Source: Udeniomyces pyricola
Lineage: Eukaryota; Basidiomycota; Tremellomycetes; Cystofilobasidiales; Mrakiaceae
Assembly: GCA_039545295.1 (NCBI GenBank)
Contig: BCIK01000014.1
Coordinates: 476,976-540,975 of the forward strand
Length of the DNA: 64,000 nt
Direction: 5' to 3'
The translations under genes were made by a program, and so were the position numbers. The first letter of the stretch is position 1. The number at the start of each line of letters is the position of its first letter. Positions 23,539 to 35,200 of this stretch are shown here, piece after piece. The notes under the pieces are model-generated. The model was not told the DNA's origin and did no database searches. It was given only the letters and a program-made list of their open reading frames with translations.

Positions 23539-24714
23539 GGTTGGACGTGCTGAAGCCAAACGGAGAGGGGTCGGATGGTTGGAGGACGGAGGCGATGTAA
23601 GTTCTGAAGGGAAGGAAGCAAGCGCTGTCAGTGGTGTGGGGGTTGTGAGCTCTAGGAGTGAGATGGACGGAGGATGGTCGAGGAAGAGAATGAAAGGGCG
23701 GGAGGATTGGACGAAGGATCAACGAGGGGGGGGGGGGGGGGCTGCAAGTGCAAGTGACAGGCGACCAAAGCAGACGGCGGAGGGGGGGATGGATGACGTT
23801 TCAGATTATGACCAACGAAAAACAGGGTTCAGTCATCAGCACAAATCAAGTCAACTCGCTCACCCATATTGCTTACGGCAAGCTCGATGGCTTTACAACA
23901 TGCATATACGTACGACCTAATCGGATTCAGTACGGTTGGATCCCAACGAATAAATAACACTGGTAGCTGGTAGATCGATCTCACAGCGAGGGGCAGCAGT
24001 ACGGCATGCACGAGCTGTGTGATCAGAGCTGTGAAAACGCGCGCGAGAACGAGCGCGCCCCAGGCTGATCCAAGCTGATCGATCGAGCTGTAGTACAGGA
24101 GGCGATAAGTCGATGATAAGTTGGCACGGTCGAGGCCCTTGACATCATAATCATGATCCATCATGATTTCATCACACCGACGATCGAACCAGCTCGATCA
24201 TGCATACATCAAAGTCGACGACATGACAAGACAAGACATGATATAGGATAACATAGGTATGAAAGAGCTGAGATCGGCCCATCGACGTGCGGCCATGCAC
24301 ACAGAAAAACAAAACACACTAATGTGACAACGACGTTGGATCGAACTAACAAAGGAAAAGGAAAAAAAAAAATGAGGGTACAAGATCGGTTATGGATGGA
24401 ACTAGAAAACAACAACAGGGTGAATCAGGTGCGATTAGAGGTCATGTGAGTGAGAAGATGAGAGCGAGAGATAGTAATACGTGCAAGGGAGGGAGCTGCA
24501 GAGAAAGAGAAGGGGAAGCTAGGATGTGAGATCATGATACCGCGTGATGTGCTAGATCAAGGGAATTGACGGAGATCGTCAAGTCAGAGATACTATCAAA
24601 AGTAGAAGAAGAAAAAAAAACTATGGGAGGAATCAGAAGGGGGGGGGGGGTTAGCAAGATGTACCTGGACGTACGACCATGCATGTATGCACTAAAAATC
24701 AACCCACCTGTTTT
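23539..24714. other. intergenic region upstream of the eIF4A-like gene
   Basis: Holds the promoter of the eIF4A-like gene and the 3' flank of the secreted-protein gene, both on the minus strand. A long G-run sits at about 23728-23742 and another near 24639-24650. Several ATCATGAT/GATCGATC-type short palindromes lie in 24050-24200. No gene supported. Confidence 0.5.
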
Positions 24715-25901
24715 TCAAGCGACTCTCCTGACCTCCCAAACGCTCTTTTCCACGGTCTCTTCAGCATCCATTCGATACATCCACTCCAACAAGCCCGTAC
24801 CATACGTGTTCCCATCGACGAGGACGCTCGAGTCCGCTCCAAGGACGCGTGCCGAAGCGCTCTGTTGCAGCGAAACGACGTTGAAGAATCCTACGAGGTC
24901 GCCTTTTTTGGACGTTCGACGACCGGGAGAAGAGCGACGACCGAGCACGACCCGCGAGGTCTTGGGGTAAGGCATATCGGGTGAATCCATCGGTGGCGAG
25001 AGGGTATCGGGATCGGTGGAAACCGCAGGGAGGACCTCAACTTGCTCTCGACGGTCGATCAAGGCGGATGAGACGGAAGGAAGGACTTGCTTGATCTTAC
25101 CACCGAGCGTGTAATCTTGATCGGGCGAGTCAGGAGTATCGGGAGAATCGGGAGAATCGCCTTCGGGCTTCTTGTAGAAAGGAGGGAAGTCTGGGTAATC
25201 GTCCGAATTAAGAGGGGCGTTATCGGGGTTAAGGAACTCGTCTCGGTTGAGTGTCGTATCGGGGTCAAGGGAGATGTCGAGAATGGGCTTGGCGAGATCG
25301 CCGACGAGACTTCGCTTGGTATAAGTCGTTTGGGAAGGTGAAATAGGTACAAAGAACCATTGGGACTCGGTCGGTTGACGCGTGGACGCGTCGCAGGGTT
25401 GCATGACGCCGGCCTGGAGGAGGAAGAAGGGGTCAACAGAACGTCGAAAAAAAAAAAAAAAGAAGAAGAAGAAAAAGGATACAATGAAAACCCAAGCTAG
25501 TATCAGCGTTCGACTCGGCCGTACACCAAAATATAACTCATCATCCGAGAAACGGCAAAACAACTCACATGATCCGAACCGTCCCGAGCAGTCAAGCACT
25601 GACTGATACCATTCCTAATGATCCTCTGCCTATCACCGCCCTCGACCTCTCTGATGCTCCACGAAACCGGCACTTTGCCATCCGGTCGGACGCTCTTGCT
25701 CCTGCCGTCGTACGCCAGATACCTCTTGTGGACGGGCGAGAAGAACGTGTAATGACCTTCGGGGAGATCGATAGCGAGATCTTGGAGTAGCGCTGAGTCG
25801 AGACCTTGGATGGTGGAGTCTTGTTGGATAGTGATGGAGGCGGCGGAGGTGAGGGTGAGAAGGGTACCGAAGAGGGCCACGGTACGAGGGGAGAAGTACA
25901 T
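24715..25901 (-). CDS. secreted protein, possible beta-trefoil fold
   Basis: Two exons (25901-25569 and 25413-24715) encode 343 aa. The N terminus has a signal peptide: a short basic start (MYFSPR), a hydrophobic core (TVALFGTLLTL) and a likely Ala-rich cleavage site near residue 21. There is no obvious GPI signal or membrane segment at the C terminus. Sequence blocks resemble a ricin-B/beta-trefoil lobe: HKRYLAYDG, WSIREVEGGDRQRIIRNG, SQCLTARDGSDH and later ESQWFFVPIS. The middle holds a short DSPDSPDTPDSPDQD repeat. The last ~80 residues (SRVVLGRRSS..., LLEWMYRMD..., KSVWEVRRVA) may form another lobe with KR/RR basic sites. Expected location is extracellular or cell wall. Function unknown; the fold assignment is weak and needs a structure prediction. 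Confidence 0.75.
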
Positions 25902-26481
25902 GGTGTAGGATTGAAGTGGAGAAAAGGAGTGGTATGTAAGGACAGCGAGAGGGAATGAGTGTGAGAAGTACTGGAGAGAAGAGCGCCGAGAGGAGGGGAG
26001 GAGAGGGGGGGGGGCAAGGAAGAGAAAGAAGCAAAGGCAGAGGTGTAAGGCAGGGGGGGGATTGTGTTCGTTATGGGATAGAAACGTTGCTCGAAAAGCC
26101 AGCCCTTTTTATGGCGTGGAGGGTGGCGATATCGAGGGGGGATGAGGTGAGCTAAGAGTAGGGGGGGGGGGGGAGGCACAAGAGTGAGGCAAGAATAAAA
26201 GCAACGAAAGAACAAAAAAGAAAGGCGAGAAGCTAAGGGGGGGTGGGTCGAGAGATTGCAATCTGAGCTGAGCGAATTTCGTCGGAGAAAACCCACGACG
26301 ACGAGCCATCTCTCTGGATCGTCGAGTAAGCAGCCCGTCAGCAGGCGACGGAGATACGCCACCCAGGGGGATCGTCAAAGTTCATGCAGTCATCTAGAGA
26401 AAACGAGAACGAAAAAAAAGGGCTCAGAGCGTCCTGGGACTAATCGAGGTTCTGCCCGCCTCCGCATGCTGATCAATCCAA
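25902..26481. other. intergenic region
   Basis: Upstream region of the secreted-protein gene and 3' flank of the FMP32-like gene. It contains G-runs (26005-26013, 26160-26172) and, on the minus strand, C/T-rich leader sequence directly before the secreted protein's start. No gene supported. Confidence 0.5.
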
Positions 26482-28018
26482 CTACGCGCCTCCAACCAGC
26501 CCACCCATACACTCTCTACCGCCCTCATCTGACCACTCGCTGTTATAGCTTCTACTATCTGACGAATAACTCGAAGTGTGCTTGATGAGGTTTGACTTGT
26601 GCTGTTTTCCTGGCTGGACCTTGGACCTAGGCTGCTCAGGCATATCGCCCAGCCGGAGGTACGCGTAAAAGGTAGGGAACGAGTTGATGGTCCAAACAGA
26701 GGCAACAAGGGCAAGGATCGTCGCTACGGAGATAAAATGAATGCGAGCAACCATCCGACGGATCATGTCAATGAGCTGAGCAAAGTAGTAAAGAAGTAGA
26801 AGGATGACGCAATACGTACCAATGAAGCGCTTGATCTTTTCAGCCTTCATTCTCTCGACGTCTGTCCGGCAGTCATTGAGAGTGACGAGCCATTTGCCGT
26901 TGATTTCCTATCGTTGATGGGTCAAAGAAAATTGGCAGACGTCAGCGCTGGGCACGACGATATAACAAACGGGATCGAGTGATAGGACTCACCTCGATGC
27001 CGATGCCATACGCCTGCTGCTCTGCTCGCGTATCGGCTTTTCGATTATGCAATTCCATCTCGATACTAAGTCAGAGTGAAGCCACATGGGTTGGGGATCA
27101 GTCGTTGAGCTCAACGCTCTAAGAAGGAAACATATTAAAGTCAGAGCGTACTCGTGCTTGAGCTGATCAATGCCCTCTTTGATCGTCACGCTTAGACTCT
27201 CGACCTCTCTCTCGGCTGTTTGAACCAGTCCAGCTCGAGTCGCTGCTGCACTGGTGGTTCGTAAGCTGAGGAGATTCTTGATATCGGTGATTTCAGCACT
27301 GAATCTGTATGCCATCTATCAACCGCGCAGCAGCCCATGGCAAAAATGGTTGTGGGTTGACGACGGTGAGAAGCAAGTGATTCCGATGAGCTGAATGATT
27401 GTTTGTTTCTACCATTGATGGCTGCTAACCATCACCCGCAAACGAGGAGGTCCCAGGGAGATGACTCACGTTTTCAGCCTCTTCTTTATCCAGGATTTTC
27501 CGCTTGGCGTCATTCTGTCGACTGATGACTAAAGTGCGAGTGGCCATCATGATCTCGTGGGCGAGACCTCGCGAGATGTCGGCGCCTTCGAGGTGCTTGA
27601 CGAGTCCATGGGTATCGAACGGATGAGGGGATAACTCTCGTGGCCTGAGTGGTACGGTGGGGACGGGTGGAATTTCGAACAGCTGGGGGGTCGAAGGCAG
27701 TGCGTCGAGTGAAGAAGCAAAGGTCGCCGAAGGATTCGATTGGTCGGCATAGGGATGCTGGGATGGAGAAGCACCGAGCGAGGTTGGGGAAGAAAAAGAA
27801 GAGGATGATGAAGGGTCATGGATGGGGTTGTGATCGAGGGTAATGATGGGGTGGTTAGCCAGGGCAGGGGGAGCTGTTGACGTTGGGGGAGGTGCGGGAT
27901 GGATGGACGATGGGTTCAAGGGGGGATCCTGGATTGGTGGTTTCGAGACTTGGGCCATGGTGACGAGAGAACGGAGACAACGATGTGATTTTGGGCGCAA
28001 GAGGTTTCGGACGAGCAT
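26482..28018 (-). CDS. FMP32: FMP32/MCUR1-family (DUF1640, CCDC90) mitochondrial inner-membrane protein
   Basis: Five exons (28018-27470, 27315-27152, 27065-26993, 26907-26820, 26723-26482) give 371 aa. The start at 28018 gives MLVRNLLRPKSHRCLRSL, a good mitochondrial presequence. A Pro/Ser-rich linker follows, then the family block: FDTHGLVKHLEGADISRGLA, YRFSAEITDIKNLLSLR, a coiled coil through EREVESLSVTIKEGIDQLKH and MELHNRKADTRAEQQA, then EINGKWLVTLNDCRTDVERMK. A membrane helix (ATILALVASVWTINSFPTF) comes near the C terminus, as in DUF1640 proteins, followed here by a ~55-residue hydrophilic tail. Family members sit in the inner membrane and affect cytochrome oxidase assembly or calcium-uniporter regulation; which applies here is not decidable. 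The gene is divergent from the NDUFAF7 gene. Confidence 0.82.
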
Positions 28019-28634
28019 GACGGATGAGACAAAAGGAATGGTGTGAGGGCGAGTAGGTGTGTGGGTGTGTGGGTGTGTGGGCTGGCTATGAGAGGAGGAT
28101 GGTTGATCGTTTGACTCTCGGTGTGGGAGAGGAGGGGATCAGTGCCAGCAACGGGCACGATGATGATGAATCGCGGCCGGTCATGGTGTGATGATCCATG
28201 GAATCGATAAGGGCGACGCGACTGCGACTTGTGATGATGAATATCGTATACAAGTGGCATTGCTGTATAAGATGATCGAGCATGGGTATTCGTTGGGAGA
28301 TATATGCGGGTGAATATATACATGTATAGCGCGATGGATGATGTGTGAGCAGTGTATGTATGCATATATATATATATATATATGATGTGGATATATTATA
28401 TATATCATATAAATATATGCAGTCGATGATCCGCGTACAGCGGCTGATGAGTGCGAGACGTGACGCGACGAACTGCAACGAGTTAAGACCGGGCCGAGAG
28501 TGATCCAACTCGACGCGAATGCCTGCTAAAGTACAACGTACAATGGACGGACTGACGGACTGGCATCTCTCGCCTTCATCTCCCCTTGCCCACACATCGC
28601 CTCTCTTTCTCTCTCTCTCTCTCATCCCCACTCC
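28019..28634. promoter_or_regulatory. divergent promoter region, FMP32-like / NDUFAF7
   Basis: 616 bases between two divergently transcribed genes for mitochondrial proteins. It contains GTGTGTGG repeats (about 28057-28080), a (TA)n tract (28363-28383) followed by further TATATA/TATAA-like sequence to 28420, and C/T-rich sequence right before the + strand start. No gene supported. Confidence 0.55.
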
Positions 28635-31521
28635 ATGTCCTTCCCACGCTCCTTGGCCAGATCGCTTCGTTCACCAGGCCTCTCTTCTCGATGCCAACAG
28701 GCATCTCCTCCAGCAATCACCTCACTCCCAATTATCGGCTCCGCGCGACACTCCTCATCCAGCAGCACCTCGACATCACCAACGCCCCAGCCGCCTCGAA
28801 AGGATCCTGCCTCCTCTTCCTCCTCTTCCTCCTCCTCTCTCAAAGAAAATCGTGCAAATCAGACCACTCCGTCTGCTCCAGTACCAAAGCTCCCAGCACG
28901 GAGGAGAACCCGGGGTGGCGATGGCGGCGGAAGAACCCCCGGCGGGCCAGGTCAATCAATCTCGCACAAGAAAGATCAGCCTGTGGATATCGCCAAGATC
29001 TACCCAAGTCAAACAGATCAGGTGGAAGATCCTCTGTACAACTATCGTCAGTCACCCTCGATCGCGAAACATCTCAAGTTTAAACCAACAAGGCGACGCT
29101 ATCTAACCTCATTGATCTCATGCGTGGCGTTGTCTACCCACCCCATCCCTCACCTCACCCCACCCCACCTTGCCTCCTCTCTCTTCAGAACCCCATAGCC
29201 CCCTTCTCCAGAGCTTCGACCGTAGCGTGCTTGAGTATCGTCGAGTAACTGCGACTGATCTTGCCGTCTACACCGCCCCGCCGACCGCTGTCAAAGTCCT
29301 ACTGCGAGACTACATCGAGGACCACCTCTACAACGTCCGTCTTATACCATCCATAGATGGTGGGTGTCCTTACGCACTCCGCCGTACTGACATGACGTTG
29401 CATTGCATACTCCATACATATATCCTTCTCACCGCTCAGCCAAATTACGGCTACTTTTCCACAGCCAACCTCGAAATCTTCTCCCAAGCGCAGGAAAAGG
29501 GCTACGACATTCGGTCATACAAGTCACCTTTTGCCTTTGAGGATGCCGTTGCAACGCGATATCTCCAGATGCTGACGGTAGCGACTAAAGAAGGCAATGC
29601 TAAGGGTGTCTTACCTGAAGACTCTCAGAAGGAAGGCAAGCAGATATGGCATACGCCGACGGAGATGTTTGACGTACGTCGTCGGACCTTTCTATCTGTG
29701 TGTTGATCTTGACCAGGGGATTGGCTCCAGCCATACTCGAGGTTGTACTCATGAGCTTGTCATCTCACACATTACTTCGTTTATCTACTGTATATTCCCC
29801 ATGCTTGTATATCCACGCCTTGTTTGGGCCTTGCTCCCTGACTCCAGCCTTACTTTGGGCGTACTGTCGCACGAGCGATTGTCGATGATTACATATATCG
29901 CTATTACCCTTATTCGGACCTCGTCATCTACGAAGTCGGCGCGGGAAACGGCACGATGATGGTCAATATCTTGGACTTTCTGCGGGAAGAGAAACCCGAA
30001 GTCTACGAACGTACAAAGTGAGGCATTCATACCTTCGTCATGCAACTCCATGCCTGGATGATGATCTGACACTGACGACCCACGGGTCCACCTCGTTGAT
30101 GTTGTTGTGGGTTGTTTTTTTTTTTTACGCACATTTGTGAACCACTCAACGATCAGGTACCGAATCATCGAAATCTCTCCTATCCTTGCGGAAAAACAAA
30201 AGGCCCGGCTCATCTCCCGAGGACACTCCCCCGACATTGTCGAGATTGTGAACAAGAGCATTTTTGACTGGGACGAAACTGTCAATGATCCATGCTATTT
30301 CTTGGCCATGGAGGTGCTGGTAAGGGTTGTTTCGTCGTTCTCATATTGCTTCCATAGCTCACTGATGTCTCAATATGTATACCCAATCTTAACGTTGAAT
30401 GTGGCCTTGCTTTCTCTCATTTCATTCGTATGATGCACGTCAACTCTCTCTACCGTTTCTTTTGCTAGGACAACTTCTCCCACGACATGGTCCGCTACGA
30501 CCTCAGTACAAACCTTCCTCTCCAAGCGGTGGTCTACATCGATCCTACTGGTGACTTTACCACTCTCTACGAACCCGTGACCGATCCTTTGATCCTTCAA
30601 TACCTCTCTCTTCGAGCTCTCCTTCCACCACCCCACAACCATCCACCTGCAGTCTCTTCCCTCTTAGCGGCCTCACCCCTCCTCCGCAAGATGCGGCTTC
30701 AACTCCCTTTTGCGCCCAACCTGACTCAACCCGAGTACATCCCAACGAAAGCGATGGCGTTCTTTGAGGTGTTGAGGGATCGGTTCCCGAAGCATCGGTT
30801 GTTGATGGCGGATTTCCATGAGTTGCCGGATGCGATTGAGGGGTATAACGCTCCCGTCGTTCAGACTCAGCATGTAGGAGAGATGATCCCCGTGTCGACG
30901 TATATGGTTCGTCAGGGATACTTTGATATCTTTTTCCCAACCGGTTAGTGTTTCTCTTTTTTCTTCTTCTTTTTTTTTGCTCGGATTGGGAAAAGTGGCG
31001 ACAGAAAGAGGATGAAGCCTCTTAGGGATCTAATCCCGTTCCCCCTTCTTCTTCTGGGTTTTTACTTTGCTCACTCACTTGGGGTTTCCACTTTGTCTTT
31101 CTTCGTTTTTTTTTTCGTCCCCATGGCATCTCTCTGGTTTTCTTTATCAGACTTCCCACGTGCACTTCACATGTACTACCTACTCCAATCCTTACCTGCT
31201 CCCATACCTTCCCCAACCTACGAACAACTGTATTCACCCCTTTACAACCCACTTCAACTGACTTCCCCTCCGACCTCCCATACCCCCTCCACTCTCTCCT
31301 CGACGTTCTTCTGCTCTCACCCTCCGGAATACCCCGATCGAACCCCGATCCCATCCCATGCGGAACTCACGGACATGGTCAGGAAAGGACCGATTCGCAT
31401 CATGAGTCACGCAGCGTTTTGCGAGCGGTTCGCGAGTCGAGAGGATTTGGAAGCGACGAAAGTGAGGGATGGAACGAATGTGATGTTGAGCTTTTATAAG
31501 AATGCTTCGGTTTTCTTTTGA
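28635..31521 (+). CDS. NDUFAF7: NDUFAF7/MidA-type mitochondrial protein-arginine methyltransferase
   Basis: Seven exons (28635-29046, 29189-29334, 29440-29673, 29848-30017, 30157-30319, 30469-30943, 31151-31521) give 656 aa. The N terminus MSFPRSLARSLRSPGLSSR is a mitochondrial presequence, followed by Ser/Pro-rich linker. Typical MidA blocks are DYIEDHLYN-PNYGYFSTANLEIF, FGRTVARAIVDDYIYR, the SAM-binding loop IYEVGAGNGTMMVNIL, YRIIEISPILAEKQKARL, and FLAMEVLDNFSHDMVRYD with the family's acidic/Asn-Phe motif. The last exons (RLLMADFHELPDAIEGYNAPVVQ and AAFCERFASREDLEATKVRDG) complete the fold. NDUFAF7 symmetrically dimethylates an arginine of complex I subunit NDUFS2 during assembly, in the matrix; this implies the organism has complex I. 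The protein is longer than human NDUFAF7 because of the linker and a ~60-residue insertion before the C-terminal block. Confidence 0.88.
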
Positions 31522-32232
31522 TGGAAAGTGCCCCGGGGAAAGGGGGGGGGGGNGGGGGGGTTTAGAGAGAGAAGAGTACGAGGAGGTGAGGTTGCGGAAA
31601 TGGGTTATAAGATGAAGACCATGAGATATACATATGTATAATCACGTCTGCTAGAATAGATATACCGTGGAATTCTCAAACCAGCTAAGATCATATATGT
31701 ATGTTGCACGACGATCACTAGTATGGCGTGTAGTATGATAGTTGATCCAGACCCCCTATCTCTTAAATACTTCTCGCCCCCCCCCCCGGCCTCTTCGCTT
31801 CTGATGGGAAATTTATTGAGGAATGAGAACAAGCAGCGAAGTGTGGACAAGGAAGAATATCACGACAGAGAGAGAGAGAGAGAAAAAAGATATTTTTTTT
31901 AAAAAAAAGAGAAGAGAGAAAGTGTAGGAGAGGAGAAAGAAAGACTTGAGGGGACAGGTAAAGAAACGGAAGAGTAAAAATAATGATCATGATAACAATT
32001 CAAAAGAAAGAAAAAAAGACGAATGATGACGGTTGTAAAAGGGGGAACCGAAACGTATCATGACCGAGAAGAGCAAAGAACACGTGGTATGAATCCAAGG
32101 AAGGAAAAAAAAAAAGAAAGAAAGAAAGCAAAGCAAAGCAAGAGGATAAGACATATCGTTTTTGTTTTTTGTTTTTTTTTCTTCTTTAAAGAAGAAAGAA
32201 GAGAGAGAGAGCTAGCCAGCTTAGAGAAGGGT
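31522..32232. other. convergent intergenic region
   Basis: Between the 3' ends of the NDUFAF7 (+) and TAO3 (-) genes. It contains a G-run with an N at 31553, a C-run near 31779-31788, and A/G-rich sequence from 31855 to 32230 with (GA)n at 31866-31881. No gene supported. Confidence 0.55.
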
Positions 32233-35200
32233 CTAACTTGAAGGATTCCGGCCCATCAGTAACGCTCTAAACCCCCCTCTCTTTCCAGACGGAGCAGCTT
32301 GCGAACTCGTTACTCCAGCCCCACTCCCGCTCCCACCACCACCTCCACCTCCCATTCTCTCCAACCCAAACGACCTCTCAACTTCGTCCGCCATCCTGAA
32401 ATGATGAACGCCTACTCCACTTTCCTCCTCTTCCACCTCCTCATCGTACCGAGATAAACTCTGGGTATGCTGATGGGATGGTCGTCGATGATTTGGTGGG
32501 GTCATGGTCTCTTCGGAAGACCGATGATAACTACTCGTTCCACTACTAACCCCTCCTGATCCACTCCCACTTCCACTTCCGCCGCCGTTGACGCTTCCAC
32601 CACCACCACCACCACCGCCGCCGTGGCCGTGGCCATGAGATGAATTCGAGGCGTTCCCATGAAAGGCAAAAGAGGACGAATCTGATTCCGAAGGTGAGAG
32701 GTTCAAGTGAGTGATGGAGTGATGATGCTGATGCTGCTGATGCTGAGCCGGTGGTCGACCATACGGTTGTTGGTGATGGTGAGGGTACGTGAAATGAGAG
32801 AGATTAGATGAGGAAAAGGAAGTTTGGTTGAGTGAACGCGAGTGACGATGGGAAGGGGAAGAAGAAGGAACGATGTCGTAGAGGGAAGAAACGGAGGGTG
32901 TTCGTTGGATAGATCGATGAATGATTTGGCTGACGCGACGTTGGGAAGCTGTATCGCTCGCGACGCCGTTGGTAGGACGAGTGAGATCGTAAGGACCTGG
33001 TGCTTCGTCGTCTTCATCGTTGAAGAACCTTTGAACGAGTGAAACGCACACATTGCAAGAAAAAAGAAGGGGAAAGCAAAAAACAAACAGGTCAAGATTG
33101 AAAACAAGCAACGTCAGTTTCAGAACAGAAACAAAACACACACACACAAAAAAAAAACCCGCGGTCTCAAAGAGACCGATAATTAGCGACAACCACGAGC
33201 CATGACACGGCAAAGACGCTGGACTCAACTGGTTAAGAGCATGCAGATCCCCAACCAACTGCCCGAGGTCCATTTCCTCCGTTGCCGCCTGTGACGTAGC
33301 GTAACTATCGAGCGAAAGTTGAGAGGTCGATCCACCATAACTCTCCAATCCACCTCGTCCATCGCCATTGAATCCCCCTCCTCCTCCACTCCCCGCGGCA
33401 GTGAACTGCATCGAGAACTGAGCCGACGACGAGACCCGAGCACCCTCGTTGCACGTCTCAAAGACGGCGAGAGCATTTTGACGGACGGAAGCTGATTGCT
33501 CGTCGACTTTGGCGATACACCACCCACTTTCGGCGGGGATCCCAAAGACTTCACCGACGTGATCGCCAATGTGGCTCATGGCCGTCGCGCCAAACGCCAT
33601 ACTCATCCGAAGAACCTGATTTGCTGCGGGTCCACCAGAGATGATGATCGGTTCATTTAGAACGTCAAGGGCTTGAAGCGCGAACGGCGTCCCGAGGAGA
33701 TGCAACAGTGGCATGAGCAGCTCCGCGCCGTAGATCGCCAAGGGCTCTCGAGCGCCAGGATGTTGAAGCAGAAGCTTGAGGACGAGCATCGTCTTTTCGC
33801 GCATCCAATTGCGCGAGTTGAGCGTCAAGCCAAGGAGGATATGAACGAGTTCGAACGCGAAACGAGGAAGGAAGTGTTCTCGAAGGCAACCGACGGCTTG
33901 ACGAAGGAAATCGTCCTTGGTACGGAATCGAGCTTTGGCAAAAGAAGTCATGAGCCGGCTGATGGAGGTTTTGCCTTCGGATTCGGCGATTCGAGCGATA
34001 TCGAGCGTATGATTGACGATGGGCTCGGGCAGGTCACTGACGTCCATGTGATGCAAACACCAGGGGAGGGAAGCAGTGAAGAGGTGAAGTGTTCGTTCGT
34101 CTGGTGTTGATGGAAAGGAAAAGGACGCGAACGGACATTGAGCATGCATTGAGGAGTTCAAATCGCACAGGCTGTCATGGTTACACTCTGCATATTGAGT
34201 GTGTGTGTGTGTGTGTGAGAGAGGGAAAGAGAGAGATGGAGACAGGTAACCAGTCACTCACCTTCGAAATCAATCAACGTGTGCTTTTCGATGCTGGCCA
34301 ATCGACTCAACAGACCAAACGTCGCCAGATCCGTCTCCGATGAGCGCAATCCGGGAAGAAGAAGCTTTTGAAGTCGCAGGTCGTCGCCGTACCAGTGAGG
34401 TGGTTGATGCTCGAGCAGGGTTTCGACGACGCGAGCGTCATTGAGGTCGAGTCGATCGAGGATGTTGGCGAGAAGGTCGAGCACAACGGCAAATTCGAGC
34501 TCGACCGTCGTTGAGAGTGAAGCAGCCGCACACCAAAAGAGCTGGGGGTGGGTAAGGATAGCGTCGGCATCCCAGTTATGGACGATACCGCAGAAGGAGT
34601 AGAGAATCTCACGACAGAACGCATTGTTCTCGACCGAGGCATCGGCAATCGTATTGGAGAGTCGACCAAGCATGTCAGCCAACATCCGCTCGGTGACGAT
34701 TGGGGTAAGAACGCGAAAGACTTCAAACGATCGACAAGCTAGGTGTCGATTCGGGCAAGACGTCGCCCAATCCACAGCGAGTTCACCCCAAACGTCCTTG
34801 AGATCCGAATGGAACGGTGAGAAGAGATCGAGGATCTGCGGGATGAGCGTCGACATCTTGGCTGGGATATTGTCAGTCTGACTAGGGAGACGTCGGTCAG
34901 CCGGTTCTTGAGACCAAAAGATGGTGGTTCGATTTTCCCAGAGCATCGCGATGGTCGATCGAACCTCGAGCCACTCCTCCTCTGAATCGACGAGACCTCC
35001 ATCGTAAGTCCAGGCCCAAAGAATCTGGAAGAGAACGGCTTGAGCCTGATCTCGGACAAGGAATGAAGTGTGATCGACCAAGACGAGCGTAGCGTGAAGA
35101 AGAACTGGAAGGCGAGCGTCCAGGGCGGGTTCCCTCGTTCGCTCGAGCATCATCTCACCAACAAAGATGAGCGCAAGCTGACCTGTGGTAAGTGTTTGAG

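Noticed and set aside
4157..31553. Single N bases at 4157, 4166, 6528, 7936 and 31553 as possible biological breaks
   Set aside because: All five lie in C- or G-runs outside exons (introns or flanks) and look like unresolved homopolymers in the assembly.
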